DNA of 64,000 bases from Methylobacterium terrae (GTDB lineage Bacteria; Pseudomonadota; Alphaproteobacteria; Rhizobiales; Beijerinckiaceae). This document shows positions 34,918-43,343 of the stretch, one piece after another. How positions within the stretch are numbered: the stretch's first letter is position 1; each line of letters opens with the position of its first letter. A program made the position numbers and the translations under genes. The stretch covers positions 335,001 to 399,000 of the forward strand of contig NZ_CP029553.1 of the NCBI RefSeq assembly GCF_003173755.1, read 5' to 3'. The notes beneath the pieces are model-generated. The model made no database searches. It worked only from the letters and a program-made list of their open reading frames with translations, and had not been told where the DNA came from.

Positions 34918-35471
34918 CGCCCGCGATGAAACCCGTCGATCCCGAGATGCGCGCGCTGCTGCTCGGCTCGATCCCGGCCCTGCGCGCCTTCGCGTTCTCG
35001 CTGACCCGCGACTTCGACCGCAGCGACGACCTCGTGCAGGAGACCCTGGTGCGGGCCTGGACCAAGGCCGACAGCTTCACCCCCGGCACCAACCTCTATG
35101 CCTGGCTGTTCACCATCCTGCGCAACCTGTTCTACTCCGAGCAGCGCAAGCGCCGGCGCGAGGTCGAGGATGCCGACGGGGTGATGGCCGGGCGCCTCAC
35201 CGCCCTGCCGGACCAGGAGGCGCGGGTCGAGCTCTCGGCCTTCCAGGCGGCGCTGAGCACCCTGCCGGCGAACCAGCGCGAGGCGCTGGTGCTGGTGGGC
35301 GCCCAGAACTTCACCTACGAGGAGGCGGCCGAGATCTGCGGCGTCGCCGTCGGCACGATCAAGAGCCGGGTCAGCCGGGCCCGCGGCCGCCTGGTCGAGC
35401 TGCTCGGCATGACCGGCCCCGACGACATCGGCAGCGACGGCGCGACGCTGGCGGCCATGAGTCATCCATGA
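34914..35471 (+). CDS. ecfG: General stress ECF sigma factor EcfG
   Basis: A 185-residue sigma factor of the ECF15/EcfG group. Region 2 is LRAFAFSLTRDFDRSDDLVQETLVRAWTKADSFTPGTNLYAWLFTILRNLFYSE. Region 4 is LSTLPANQREALVLVGAQNFTYEEAAEICGVAVGTIKSRVSRARGRL. It is coupled to nepR by an ATGA overlap. The last residues (AMSHP) are encoded inside a 14-bp tandem repeat that continues past the stop, so the C-terminus may vary between strains. It recognises GGAAC-N16/17-CGTT, which occurs upstream of the PAS-LuxR gene. Confidence 0.93.
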   Translation: MTPAMKPVDPEMRALLLGSIPALRAFAFSLTRDFDRSDDLVQETLVRAWTKADSFTPGTNLYAWLFTILRNLFYSEQRKRRREVEDADGVMAGRLTALPDQEARVELSAFQAALSTLPANQREALVLVGAQNFTYEEAAEICGVAVGTIKSRVSRARGRLVELLGMTGPDDIGSDGATLAAMSHP

Positions 35472-35530
35472 TCAGTCATCCATGATCGGTCATCCATGAT
35501 GGGTCATCCCTGATGGGTCCTGCGCGATCG
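35461..35530 (+). repeat. 14-bp tandem repeat over the end of ecfG
   Basis: The unit GTCATCCATGATCG is repeated with small changes at 35461, 35475, 35489 and 35503, with a degenerate copy at 35517. The first unit contains the ecfG stop codon. As the unit is not a multiple of three, slippage would not alter the reading frame before the stop but would change the 3' untranslated region. Confidence 0.85.
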
Positions 35531-35609
35531 GGGCTCCCCATGACCGGCCGTCCGCCGTCGGGCGGGGACGCCCGCGCCGGCCCCGGCGCGGGCCGGAACG
35601 CCGCATCCC

Positions 35610-35635
35610 GGAACAGTTTCCCGGGCTGCACGGTT
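35610..35635 (+). promoter_or_regulatory. Candidate EcfG promoter (GGAAC-N17-GGTT)
   Basis: GGAAC (35610-35614) and GGTT (35632-35635) are 17 bases apart. The -10 differs at one base from CGTT. The implied start, near 35642, leaves a 49-base leader before the small gene at 35691. Confidence 0.45.
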
Positions 35636-35690
35636 TCGACGACCCAGCGGCAGTTCCGCCGCGCCACCTGCATCCGTGGAGTTGGTCTCG

Positions 35691-35927
35691 ATGCCCCGCC
35701 CCTACGAAGCCGTCGCGGACGCGATCCGCATCGCCCGCGCCATCGTGATGCACGAGGGCTCCGCGCTCGCCGCGGCGGCGCGGACGGGAAACGATGCGGC
35801 GCTCGATGCGGCGAGCTGCGACCTCGTCAGCCGGATCGCCCAGGCGATCCTCGACGCCGAGAACGAGGCCATGGCCCGGACCGTCCTCGCCGCCGATCCC
35901 TTTCCGGAGAGGCGTCTGAGCGCGTGA
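35691..35927 (+). CDS. Small helical protein of unknown function
   Basis: A 78-residue protein (MPRPYEAVADAIRIARAIVMHEGSALAAAARTGNDAALDAAS...), predicted almost entirely helical and without a signal peptide or membrane helix. GGAG precedes the ATG by 9 bases; a GTG 15 bases upstream is the alternative. It follows nepR-ecfG with a candidate EcfG promoter between them, so a stress role is inferred. The family is not recognised. Confidence 0.72.
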   Translation: MPRPYEAVADAIRIARAIVMHEGSALAAAARTGNDAALDAASCDLVSRIAQAILDAENEAMARTVLAADPFPERRLSA

Positions 35928-35953
35928 GGCTCCGCCCCGCCTGACGCCGCGCC

Positions 35954-38900
35954 TCAGAGGTCCGATCCCTCCGCCGCGATCGCCGCTTCGTAGGCCGCCA
36001 GGCTCGGCGCCTCGGCCGGCAGGGACGGGATCGCGACCTCCGCGAGCCGGGAGCGGGCCTCGACCAGGGCGTCGAGCAGGATCGCGGTGTCGCGGGTGAA
36101 CGGCAGCAGCAGGCCGCCGCCCTGGGCACGGATGCGCTCGGCCGGGGCGCCCGCATCGAGGGCGACCACCTTGTAGCCCGCCGCCCACACCTCCGACAGG
36201 ACGTAGGAGTAGGTCTCGGGCCAGACGCTCGACAGGAACACGTAGTCGGGGTCGACATCGGCGAGGAGGTGCGGCAGTTCCTCCGGCCGGTAGGAGCCCG
36301 TCACCGCGAGGGTGCCGAGGCCCTCGACCCGCGTGAGGTCGGCGACGGAGCCGATCACCGTGAAGGCGATCGGGCGACGCTCCCGTGCCGCGCGCTCGGC
36401 GAGCGCCACCACGAGCTCGAACCCCTTGTGAGCGCCGATGCCGCCGACGAGGGCGACCCGCACGGCGCCGGTGCGCGGCCGGCGCGCGCGCTCGGCGATG
36501 GGGCCGGGCGCCGCGTCGGGATGCGGCACCACCGCGATGCCGGTCAGGCCGAGGCGGCGGGCATAGCGCTCGGCGGTGTCGCGGGAGGGCGCCACGAGGC
36601 GCCGGGCCCCGCGCAGGATGCGCTCGTTCGTCGCGAGCCAGCCGTCGAGGCCGCCGCCCATCAGGGCGTTCTGGTCGGCGTAGTCGTAGGCGACGCCGCT
36701 CACCGTGCACTGGCGGCAGATGTCGGCCGGCGGCTCCTCGCAGTAGAAGTTGCGTCCGTCGACCAGATGAACCTTCGGGCAGTACCACTGGTAGTCGTGC
36801 AGCGTGACCGCGTAGGGCCAGCGGCCCGAGAACAGCCGGTCGAGGAGGGCCGCGTCGTAGCCGATGCGCGCGTTGAGGTGGAGATCGACGGCGACGCCGC
36901 GCGCCTCGAGCGCCTCGAGGAGCCCGAGCAGCTCGTCGGGCCGCAGGGTGACGCTCGCCGCGGCGGCGTGGAGGGCGAGGATCAGGCGCCTGGCCGGGCC
37001 CCGACCCGTCGGCGCCAGGGACCCGATCTCGTGGTCACCCGCCCGGGCGAGGCCGGAGACCTGGTCGATGTACCGCCCCGCGCCGCCGCCGAAGCCGTGG
37101 CCGACATGGAGGGTCAGGCGGCGGACGCGCTCGGCGAGCAGGGTGCCGAGGACGGCGGTCCGCAGCGGGCGCAGCGGGTCGGCGGCGATGAAGGCGTCGA
37201 CCTCGTCCTGATACTCGGGGTAGAGGGCGAGGAGGCGGTCGTGGTTGCGCTCCAGGATCGCCAGCCGCTCCGACTTCCCGAACGACACCGAGCCCTCGTG
37301 CTCGACGTAAGCATCGGTGGCCGCGACGTGGATCCAGCCGAGGTCGCGGGCCTTGAGGCACCAATCGACCTCCTCGCAATAGCCCCGGCCCCATTCCGGC
37401 GAGAGCGCCCCGACCTCGTCGAGGGCCTGCCGGTTCAGGTAGAGGCAGAAGCCGACCCCCGTCGGGATCGTGACGGCGCCGAACCCTGCCGCCTCGAGGG
37501 CGGCGTCGATCGCCGCGGGGGGCAGCCCGAGGAGCGGCCCTTGCGCCTCCGGCATGCCCGGGAAGCCCAGGATGGTGGCGTTGTTCGAGAGCGGCGTGGC
37601 GCTGGCGATGCCGGGGCGGCGGTGGCAGGCGCGGGCGAGCTTCTCCAGCGCCCGGGGCGCCAGCACCGTGTCGGCGTTGACGAGGACGCAGTCCTCGCCG
37701 GGCTCGAGCAGGGCGAGGCCGCCGTTGACCGTGCCGATGAAGCCGAGATTCTCGCGGTTGCGCAGCACCGTCAGGGCCGGATGCCCCGCGGCCGCGAGGT
37801 CGTCGAGGGCGCGGGTGACCGCCGGATCGGGCGAGGCATCGTCGATCACCAGGGCGCGCATCCGCCCGGGGGCGAGCTGCGGCAGCAGCGAAGCGAGGCA
37901 GGCCTCGAGGTCGGACAGGCCGTTATAGACCGGCACGATCGCGCAGGCCGGGGGCGGCGTGCGGCCGCTCTCCGGCACCGGCTCGGGCGCCGCCGGCTCG
38001 GCGAGGACGAGGCGCGCGCCGCCCCCGGGCCGGATCGCCGCGACGAGGCGCTCGCGCAGGGCCAGGCGCTCGTCGCGCGTCGCCGCCGGGTCGTTGGGCA
38101 GGAGGAGCGCCCGCGCCTCCGCCCGGGCGAGCTCGATGGTGCCGCGCAGGTGGCCGATGACCTCGCCGGCCCCGACGGGGCCGACCGCGAGGTCGGTGCC
38201 GGGCGTGAGCGCGCCGGGCGGGAAGGCGAAGGCGGCCGAGTGGCGGCCGAACAGCTCCAGCAGGTCGGCCCGCGGGTGGGTCTCGACCTGCGCCACCTCC
38301 TCGCCGTCGCGCACCGCCCGCACGGTGCTCGGCCTGTCGGGCCCGGCGGCGTCGAAGACCCAGCCGGTGACGCGGCTCGGGGCCTCGACGTGGAGGCTGG
38401 AGCGCAGCCGCGGGGCGTAGGCGCCGAGATCCGCCACGGTGTCGCCGGCCCGCACCGCGATGCCGTGGGGCCGCCCGTCGAGGGCCCAGGCCGGCAGGCT
38501 CAGGCGAAAGCCGTTCCAGCCGCCCTCGCGCCCGCCGAAGCGCAGCTCCGGACGGTAGAGCCCGGGCCGGACCGGCTCGCCCTCGAGCCCGTCGACGACG
38601 AGGTGCACGGCCGGCAGCGGCTCGGCGGACAAGGACGAGACCCAGCCCGTCAGCACGCCGCCGACGACGCCGTCGAGGTGGACCGCGTGGCATCCCGGCC
38701 CGACCGCGATCCGCTGCTGGTCGGCGCGGCCCGGCTCGGTCACCGTCAGGCGCAGCGTCGCCGGACCAGCGAGGAGCGCCGGATCGAGGGCGGCGTGCAG
38801 GTAGGCGGTGCCGTCCTCGACGAAGCGGCGGTCGACCGGCAGCGCGTGCTCACGCTCGGAGCCCCGCGCCAGGGCCAGCTCGACCGCGTCCGGATCGGCC

Positions 38901-39100
38901 TCCGGGTTGAGGGCGACCAGGATTCCGCAATTGTAGGCCCGGGTCCAGGCGACCGGGCCGGGCGGAGGCACGAACCACTGGCGCCCCGTCTCCGCGAGGC
39001 GCCGCGCGCGTTTCAGGATCGTCACGTCGCTATAGACCGCACACAGGAGGGAGCCGCCGGCACGGAACCGGGGCCGTCGATCTCCTCTAACCGAGACCAC
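35954..39100 (-). CDS. Bifunctional glycosyltransferase (GT2 plus GT4 domains)
   Basis: A protein of up to 1048 residues. Residues 1-370 are a beta-rich region without clear catalytic motifs. About 380-650 is a GT2 domain (CAIVPVYNGLSDLEACLASLLPQL, VIDDASPD, ENLGFIGTVNGGL, NADTVLAP, GYCEEVDWCLKARDLGW). About 700-1048 is a GT4 (GT-B) domain (VALVGGIGAHKGFELV, VWPETYSYVLSEVWAAGYKVVALDAGAPAERI). Such fusions build O-antigen, capsule or exopolysaccharide chains, or glycosylate flagellins. The GTG at 39100 is the outer limit; a GTG at 39025 (MTILKRARRLAETGRQ) is an equally good start. No polysaccharide cluster surrounds it. Confidence 0.88.
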   Translation of the reverse strand: MVSVRGDRRPRFRAGGSLLCAVYSDVTILKRARRLAETGRQWFVPPPGPVAWTRAYNCGILVALNPEADPDAVELALARGSEREHALPVDRRFVEDGTAYLHAALDPALLAGPATLRLTVTEPGRADQQRIAVGPGCHAVHLDGVVGGVLTGWVSSLSAEPLPAVHLVVDGLEGEPVRPGLYRPELRFGGREGGWNGFRLSLPAWALDGRPHGIAVRAGDTVADLGAYAPRLRSSLHVEAPSRVTGWVFDAAGPDRPSTVRAVRDGEEVAQVETHPRADLLELFGRHSAAFAFPPGALTPGTDLAVGPVGAGEVIGHLRGTIELARAEARALLLPNDPAATRDERLALRERLVAAIRPGGGARLVLAEPAAPEPVPESGRTPPPACAIVPVYNGLSDLEACLASLLPQLAPGRMRALVIDDASPDPAVTRALDDLAAAGHPALTVLRNRENLGFIGTVNGGLALLEPGEDCVLVNADTVLAPRALEKLARACHRRPGIASATPLSNNATILGFPGMPEAQGPLLGLPPAAIDAALEAAGFGAVTIPTGVGFCLYLNRQALDEVGALSPEWGRGYCEEVDWCLKARDLGWIHVAATDAYVEHEGSVSFGKSERLAILERNHDRLLALYPEYQDEVDAFIAADPLRPLRTAVLGTLLAERVRRLTLHVGHGFGGGAGRYIDQVSGLARAGDHEIGSLAPTGRGPARRLILALHAAAASVTLRPDELLGLLEALEARGVAVDLHLNARIGYDAALLDRLFSGRWPYAVTLHDYQWYCPKVHLVDGRNFYCEEPPADICRQCTVSGVAYDYADQNALMGGGLDGWLATNERILRGARRLVAPSRDTAERYARRLGLTGIAVVPHPDAAPGPIAERARRPRTGAVRVALVGGIGAHKGFELVVALAERAARERRPIAFTVIGSVADLTRVEGLGTLAVTGSYRPEELPHLLADVDPDYVFLSSVWPETYSYVLSEVWAAGYKVVALDAGAPAERIRAQGGGLLLPFTRDTAILLDALVEARSRLAEVAIPSLPAEAPSLAAYEAAIAAEGSDL

Positions 39101-39376
39101 GGCCGTGTGCGAACTGCCGCGGCGTCACACTGTTCCGTGCCGTCCGCAGAAACCGGTGGCGGCAACCGGGACGGTCGCGCGGATCCGGTCGGAGGCGTCC
39201 GGCGACGCCTGTGCTGGTGTCCTCGAGCGCCGGGATCTCAGCCGGGGCTTTCCGTGCGGGAGCCATGGCGGTAGGATCCGACGACCTCGCGTGACTGACG
39301 CTGGAGATGGGCAACCATCGGGGAGCGCGAGCGGACATCGCCGCGCGTCTGGGCATCCTCCTGCAATGGAACAGTG

Positions 39377-40009
39377 ATGCCCACCTTGAGCAACCTTCTT
39401 GCTTTCGCGGCGATCGCGCTCGGCATGGTCCTGACGCCTGGGCCCAACATGATCTACCTGATCTCGCGCTCCATCTGCCAGGGCAGGATCGCGGGTTTGA
39501 TCTCCCTCGGCGGCGTGGCCTTGGGCTTCGTCTTCTACATGCTCTGCGCGGCCCTCGGCATCACCGCCTTCGTCCTCGCAGTGCCCTACGCCTACGACGC
39601 GATCCGCATCGGTGGCGCGCTCTACCTGCTCTGGCTCGCGTGGCAGGCCGTCCGGCCCGGCGGACGCTCGCCCTTCGAGGTCAAGAACCTGCCGAAGGAC
39701 AGCCCGCGAAAGCTGTTCCTCATGGGCCTCCTGACCAACCTGCTCAATCCGAAGATCGCGGTCATGTATCTCTCGCTGCTGCCGCAGTTCATCGATCCCG
39801 CGGCCGGCGGCGTGCTGGGCCAGGCCCTCGTGCTCGGCGCGACGCAGATCGTCATCAGCGTCCTCGTCAACGCGACCATCGCGGTCGCGGCCGGATCAAT
39901 CGCGCTGTTCCTGACCCGCCGGCCGTCCTTCGCGGTCGTGCAGCGCTGGATCATGGGAACGGTGCTGGCCGCGCTGGCCGTCCGGATGATGACGGAGGCT
40001 CGCCGCTGA
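39377..40009 (+). CDS. LysE family amino-acid exporter
   Basis: A 210-residue inner-membrane protein with six predicted helices. LysE/RhtB signature: FAAIALGMVLTPGPNMIYLISRSICQGRIAGLISLGGVALGF, and GLLTNLLNPKIAVMYLSLLPQFI. These exporters remove excess amino acids such as homoserine, threonine or lysine by proton antiport. The ATG at 39377 is preferred over the adjacent GTG at 39374. There is no linked regulator, so the substrate cannot be assigned. Confidence 0.92.
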   Translation: MPTLSNLLAFAAIALGMVLTPGPNMIYLISRSICQGRIAGLISLGGVALGFVFYMLCAALGITAFVLAVPYAYDAIRIGGALYLLWLAWQAVRPGGRSPFEVKNLPKDSPRKLFLMGLLTNLLNPKIAVMYLSLLPQFIDPAAGGVLGQALVLGATQIVISVLVNATIAVAAGSIALFLTRRPSFAVVQRWIMGTVLAALAVRMMTEARR

Positions 40010-40068
40010 AGCGGGCGGTCTGAACCCGGTCTCTCGCATCCGCCGAACGCGCGGCTCGGCGCTGAGCT

Positions 40069-41538
40069 CTAGACCGCCAGCGCCAGCAGCCGGTCGCAAT
40101 CGACATGCGCCTCGAGGTGGTCGGCGAGGCGGTCGAGCACGCCCTCGATCACCGCCTCGTAAGCCTCCGGGCCCGGCGCGGCGCCGAGGCGGGCCAGCCA
40201 CAGGGCGCGCTGGCCCTCGTCGGAGAACAGCCCGTGGACGTAGGTGCCGCTGACGAGCCCGTCGGCGGAGACCGCGCCGTCGGTGCGGCCGTCGGCGAGG
40301 CGCAGCAGCGGCCGGGCGGCGTCGGGCCCGCCGGTCTCGCCGACATGCATCTCGTAGCCGGTGAACGGGGTCCCGTCCGGCAGGCTCACGCCGCTCGCCG
40401 CGGCCAGCCGCTTCTCGGCGGTCATCACCGTCGCCACGTCGAGGAGGCCGAGGCCCGCCACCGTGCCGGGCGGGCCCTCGATGCCCTGCGGGTCGCTCAG
40501 GGTCGTGCCGAGCATCTGGTAGCCGCCGCACAGGCCGAGCACCCGCCCGCCCCGGCGGCGATGGGCCAGGATGTCGATGTCCCAGCCTTGCGCGCGCAGG
40601 AAGGCGAGGTCGGGGATCGTGGTCTTCGAGCCCGGCAGCAGCACGAGGTCGGCCGGCGGGATCGGCCGGCCGGGATCGACCAGCACCACGCTCACCCCCG
40701 GCTCGGCCCGCAAGGGGTCGAGATCGTCGAAATTGGCGATGCGGGGCAGGACCGGCACCGCCACGACCCTCCCACCCGGCCGCTCGGCCCCTTTCAGCCC
40801 CATCACGTCCTCCGCCGGCAGCCGGGCGGCCTCGGGGAAGTGCGGGATCAGCCCGAGCGCCTCCCAGCCGGTGCGGGCGGCGATGAGCCCCATGCCGTCG
40901 GCAAACAGCGACGGGTCGCCCCGGAAGCGGTTGACGAGGAAGCCCCGCACCATCGCGGCATCCTCGGGATCGATCACCGCCTTCGTGCCGACGAGGCTCG
41001 CGATCACCCCGCCGCGGTCGATGTCGCCGAGCAGCACCACCGGCGTCCCGGTGGCGCGGGCAAACCCCATATTGGCGATGTCGCCGCGGCGCAGGTTGAC
41101 CTCGGAGGCCGAGCCCGCGCCCTCGACCAGCACCAGGTCGGATTCCGCCCGCAGCCGCCCGAAGCTCTCGACGACCGCCGCAAGGAGGCGCGGCTTCCAG
41201 GCCTGGTACTCGCGGGCCCGCGCGGTGCCGACCATCCGCCCCTGCACCACCACCTGGGAGCCGGTCTCGCTCTGGGGCTTGAGGAGCACCGGGTTCATGT
41301 GGACCGAGGGCGCCACGCCCGCCGCCCGGGCCTGGAGCGCCTGGGCGCGGCCGATCTCGCCGCCGTCGGCCGTCACGGCGGCGTTGTTCGACATGTTCTG
41401 CGGCTTGAACGGCCGCACCCGCAGGCCCCGTCGCGCGTAGAGGCGGGCGAGCCCGGCGACGATCAGCGACTTGCCGACATCCGAGCCGGTGCCCTGGATC
41501 ATCAGGGCCCGCGGCCTCGATTCGTCTCGTGCGGGCAT
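40069..41538 (-). CDS. cobQ: Cobyric acid synthase CobQ
   Basis: A 489-residue ATP- and glutamine-dependent enzyme that amidates adenosylcobyrinic acid a,c-diamide at four positions in adenosylcobalamin synthesis. The N-terminal dethiobiotin-synthase-like domain has [18 protein letters not shown] and [12 protein letters not shown]. The C-terminal glutamine amidotransferase domain has [10 protein letters not shown], catalytic Cys in [10 protein letters not shown], and His in GTYVHGLF. The ATG at 41538 has GAGG upstream. No other cob gene and no cobalamin riboswitch is seen nearby. Confidence 0.96.
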   Translation of the reverse strand: MPARDESRPRALMIQGTGSDVGKSLIVAGLARLYARRGLRVRPFKPQNMSNNAAVTADGGEIGRAQALQARAAGVAPSVHMNPVLLKPQSETGSQVVVQGRMVGTARAREYQAWKPRLLAAVVESFGRLRAESDLVLVEGAGSASEVNLRRGDIANMGFARATGTPVVLLGDIDRGGVIASLVGTKAVIDPEDAAMVRGFLVNRFRGDPSLFADGMGLIAARTGWEALGLIPHFPEAARLPAEDVMGLKGAERPGGRVVAVPVLPRIANFDDLDPLRAEPGVSVVLVDPGRPIPPADLVLLPGSKTTIPDLAFLRAQGWDIDILAHRRRGGRVLGLCGGYQMLGTTLSDPQGIEGPPGTVAGLGLLDVATVMTAEKRLAAASGVSLPDGTPFTGYEMHVGETGGPDAARPLLRLADGRTDGAVSADGLVSGTYVHGLFSDEGQRALWLARLGAAPGPEAYEAVIEGVLDRLADHLEAHVDCDRLLALAV

Positions 41539-41719
41539 GGATCCTCGGGATTGGCCGGTCGGGTGCACCGGCGGTTCTTGCCGGGACCGTGCGGCAGCGC
41601 ACGGAAAAAATTCAGAAACCGTGGCGGTCGACAGGCGGGTGTGGCGCCGCGGTCATAGGCGCCCGGCCACGGTCAAGGTAGCGTCCCGGCATATATCCGT
41701 TCAACCGGGGCGTATTCCA

Positions 41720-42628
41720 GTGATCAAGAAGCTCATGCTCGCCGGCGCCGCGACGTCGCTCCTCGCCGGAGCGGCCTCCGCGGCCGACCTGCCGCGCCGC
41801 GTCGCCCCGCCGCCGGTCTTCACGGCCGTGCCGGTCTTCACCTGGACCGGCTTCTACGCCGGCCTGCACACCGACTACACCTTCACCGACCGCCAGCGCA
41901 TCACCACGATCGGCAACGACGTGGCGCCGACCAACACGATCGGCAACGTCGCGACCCTGCGTCGCCCGCCGTCGGTGCGCAACGAGCAGGACGGGCTGGC
42001 CAACATCGGCGGCGGCTTCGGCTACAACTACCAGTTCACGCCGGGCTCGGGCTTCGTGGTCGGCGTCCAGGCCGACTGGGCCTGGACCGACCTCCACAAG
42101 AACACCTTCTACCTCGGCCCGCAGCTCGCCGCGAATGGCGGCTTCTCCGACCCGAGCGCCTTCCGCCAGGAGCTGTCCTGGCTCGGCACCGTCGTCGGCC
42201 GCGTCGGCTACGCCTTTGACCGCGTCTTCGTCTACGGCATGGGCGGCTTCGCCTATGGCGGCGTCGATTACCGCGCCAACTTCTACACCACGGCCGGCGC
42301 CACCCCGCCGCTGGCGCTCGCCTATAGCGGCCGCTACAACCAGCTCGAGACCGGCTACGCCTATGGCGGCGGCATCGAGTACGCGCTCCCGACCGACTCG
42401 TTCCTGGCCCGCTTCAGCCTGCTCGGCCTGCTCGGCATCCAGTCCCAGGCCGTGACGATCAAGGCCGAGTACCTCCACTACGACCTCGGCAGCCGCAACG
42501 TGCTCGTCAACAACACCGGCCTCACGGTGGCCGCCGCCGCCCAGCCGCGCGGCTCCTACACCTCGCGCTTCCACACCGAGGGCAACCTCGTCCGCGCCGG
42601 GTTCAGCTACAAGTTCAACGGCCTCTGA
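41720..42628 (+). CDS. Omp31/Omp25-like outer membrane beta-barrel protein
   Basis: A 302-residue outer-membrane protein. A signal peptide (IKKLMLAGAATSLLAGAASAADLPRR) is followed by the FTWTGFYAGLH motif typical of rhizobial Omp25/Omp31 porin-like proteins. Then come alternating beta strands (NIGGGFGYNYQF, VVGVQADWAWTDL, VGRVGYAFDRVFVYGMGGFAYGGV, IKAEYLHYDLG) and the terminal strand LVRAGFSYKFNGL. The GTG at 41720 opens the signal peptide; an ATG is available at 41735. Confidence 0.93.
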   Translation: MIKKLMLAGAATSLLAGAASAADLPRRVAPPPVFTAVPVFTWTGFYAGLHTDYTFTDRQRITTIGNDVAPTNTIGNVATLRRPPSVRNEQDGLANIGGGFGYNYQFTPGSGFVVGVQADWAWTDLHKNTFYLGPQLAANGGFSDPSAFRQELSWLGTVVGRVGYAFDRVFVYGMGGFAYGGVDYRANFYTTAGATPPLALAYSGRYNQLETGYAYGGGIEYALPTDSFLARFSLLGLLGIQSQAVTIKAEYLHYDLGSRNVLVNNTGLTVAAAAQPRGSYTSRFHTEGNLVRAGFSYKFNGL

Positions 42629-42653
42629 TCCCCGGATCGGCTGAGCCGCATCG

Positions 42654-42674
42654 GCGGGCCTGCTCAAGGCCCGC
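42654..42674 (+). terminator. Terminator after the outer membrane protein
   Basis: A GCGGGCC/GGCCCGC stem with a 7-base loop, followed by CTCTCTTC, 25 bases past the stop. Confidence 0.65.
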
Positions 42675-42802
42675 CTCTCTTCACGGCCGCGGGGCAGATC
42701 GCCCGGCGGCCGTTTTTGCTTGAACCTCCCGGCTCTCGCATCCACCGGGTTCCATTCAGCGGAGCAGCGCGGGCAGACTCCCCGGCGGATGGGCGGGCCG
42801 CC

Positions 42803-43258
42803 TCACTCGCAGACCGCCGCCGCCCCGGACCCGGCCGGGCGACACCGCGCATCGAAGCCGCGCGCCAGTTCCGCGAGGCTGACCGAGGCCAGCCGCGCGA
42901 CCAGCAGCGCCTCGGCCTCCCGCAAGGTCCCCTCCACCGCCTCGTTCACGACCCTCTCGACGGCGCAGGCGGGATCCGGGCGATCGCTGCCGATCGCGAA
43001 GAGGCGCGGGCCGCCGACGGCGCGATGCACGTCGAGCAGCGACACGTCTTCCAGGTTCGCGGCGAGGGTCCACCCGCCGCCGTGCCCCTTCTCCGACCTG
43101 ACGTAACCGGCCTTGCGCAGCCCCGCCATCGTACGGCGGACGACGACCGGATTCGTGCCCAGCATCCGCCCGATCGCCTCGGAGGTCATCGGCGCGTCGC
43201 TCCGTGCCATGTGGAGGAGCACGTGGAGCGTTCGGGAGAGGCGGCTGTCGGTGCGCAC
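42803..43258 (-). CDS. Rrf2-family transcriptional regulator
   Basis: A 151-residue winged-helix regulator. LSRTLHVLLHMARSDAPMTSEAIGRMLGTNPVVVRRTMAGLRKAGYVRSEKGHGGGWTLA is the Rrf2 DNA-binding domain. The C-terminus has ALRVAR-like helices and three cysteines (PACAVERVV, ARCRPAG, AVCE). It lacks the closely spaced cysteine triad of IscR, so iron-sulfur binding is not supported; Cys-based redox sensing, as in YwnA/NsrR relatives, remains possible. The GTG at 43258 is selected by homology. It is divergent from the methyltransferase gene. Confidence 0.9.
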   Translation of the reverse strand: MRTDSRLSRTLHVLLHMARSDAPMTSEAIGRMLGTNPVVVRRTMAGLRKAGYVRSEKGHGGGWTLAANLEDVSLLDVHRAVGGPRLFAIGSDRPDPACAVERVVNEAVEGTLREAEALLVARLASVSLAELARGFDARCRPAGSGAAAVCE

Positions 43259-43306
43259 GCCGCCATCCTCCACGCACCGACCGGATTGGCAAGCGCGACC
43301 TCTTAC

Positions 43307-43323
43307 GATACTTTTGGAGTTAC
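43307..43323. promoter_or_regulatory. Candidate operator GATACT-N5-AGTTAC
   Basis: An imperfect palindrome (half-sites GATACT and GTAACT) between the divergent Rrf2 and methyltransferase genes, 21 bases before the latter's ATG. Rrf2 proteins commonly repress an adjacent divergent gene through such sites. Confidence 0.4.
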
Positions 43324-43343
43324 ATGACGAGGAGACGCCGACG

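Noticed and set aside
39105..39377. Small plus-strand frame between the glycosyltransferase and LysE genes
   Set aside because: It has no ribosome-binding site, no recognisable motif and atypical codon use. The gap is treated as intergenic.
41539..41719. Possible cobalamin riboswitch upstream of cobQ
   Set aside because: No B12-box-like sequence or expected stem set was found in the gap.
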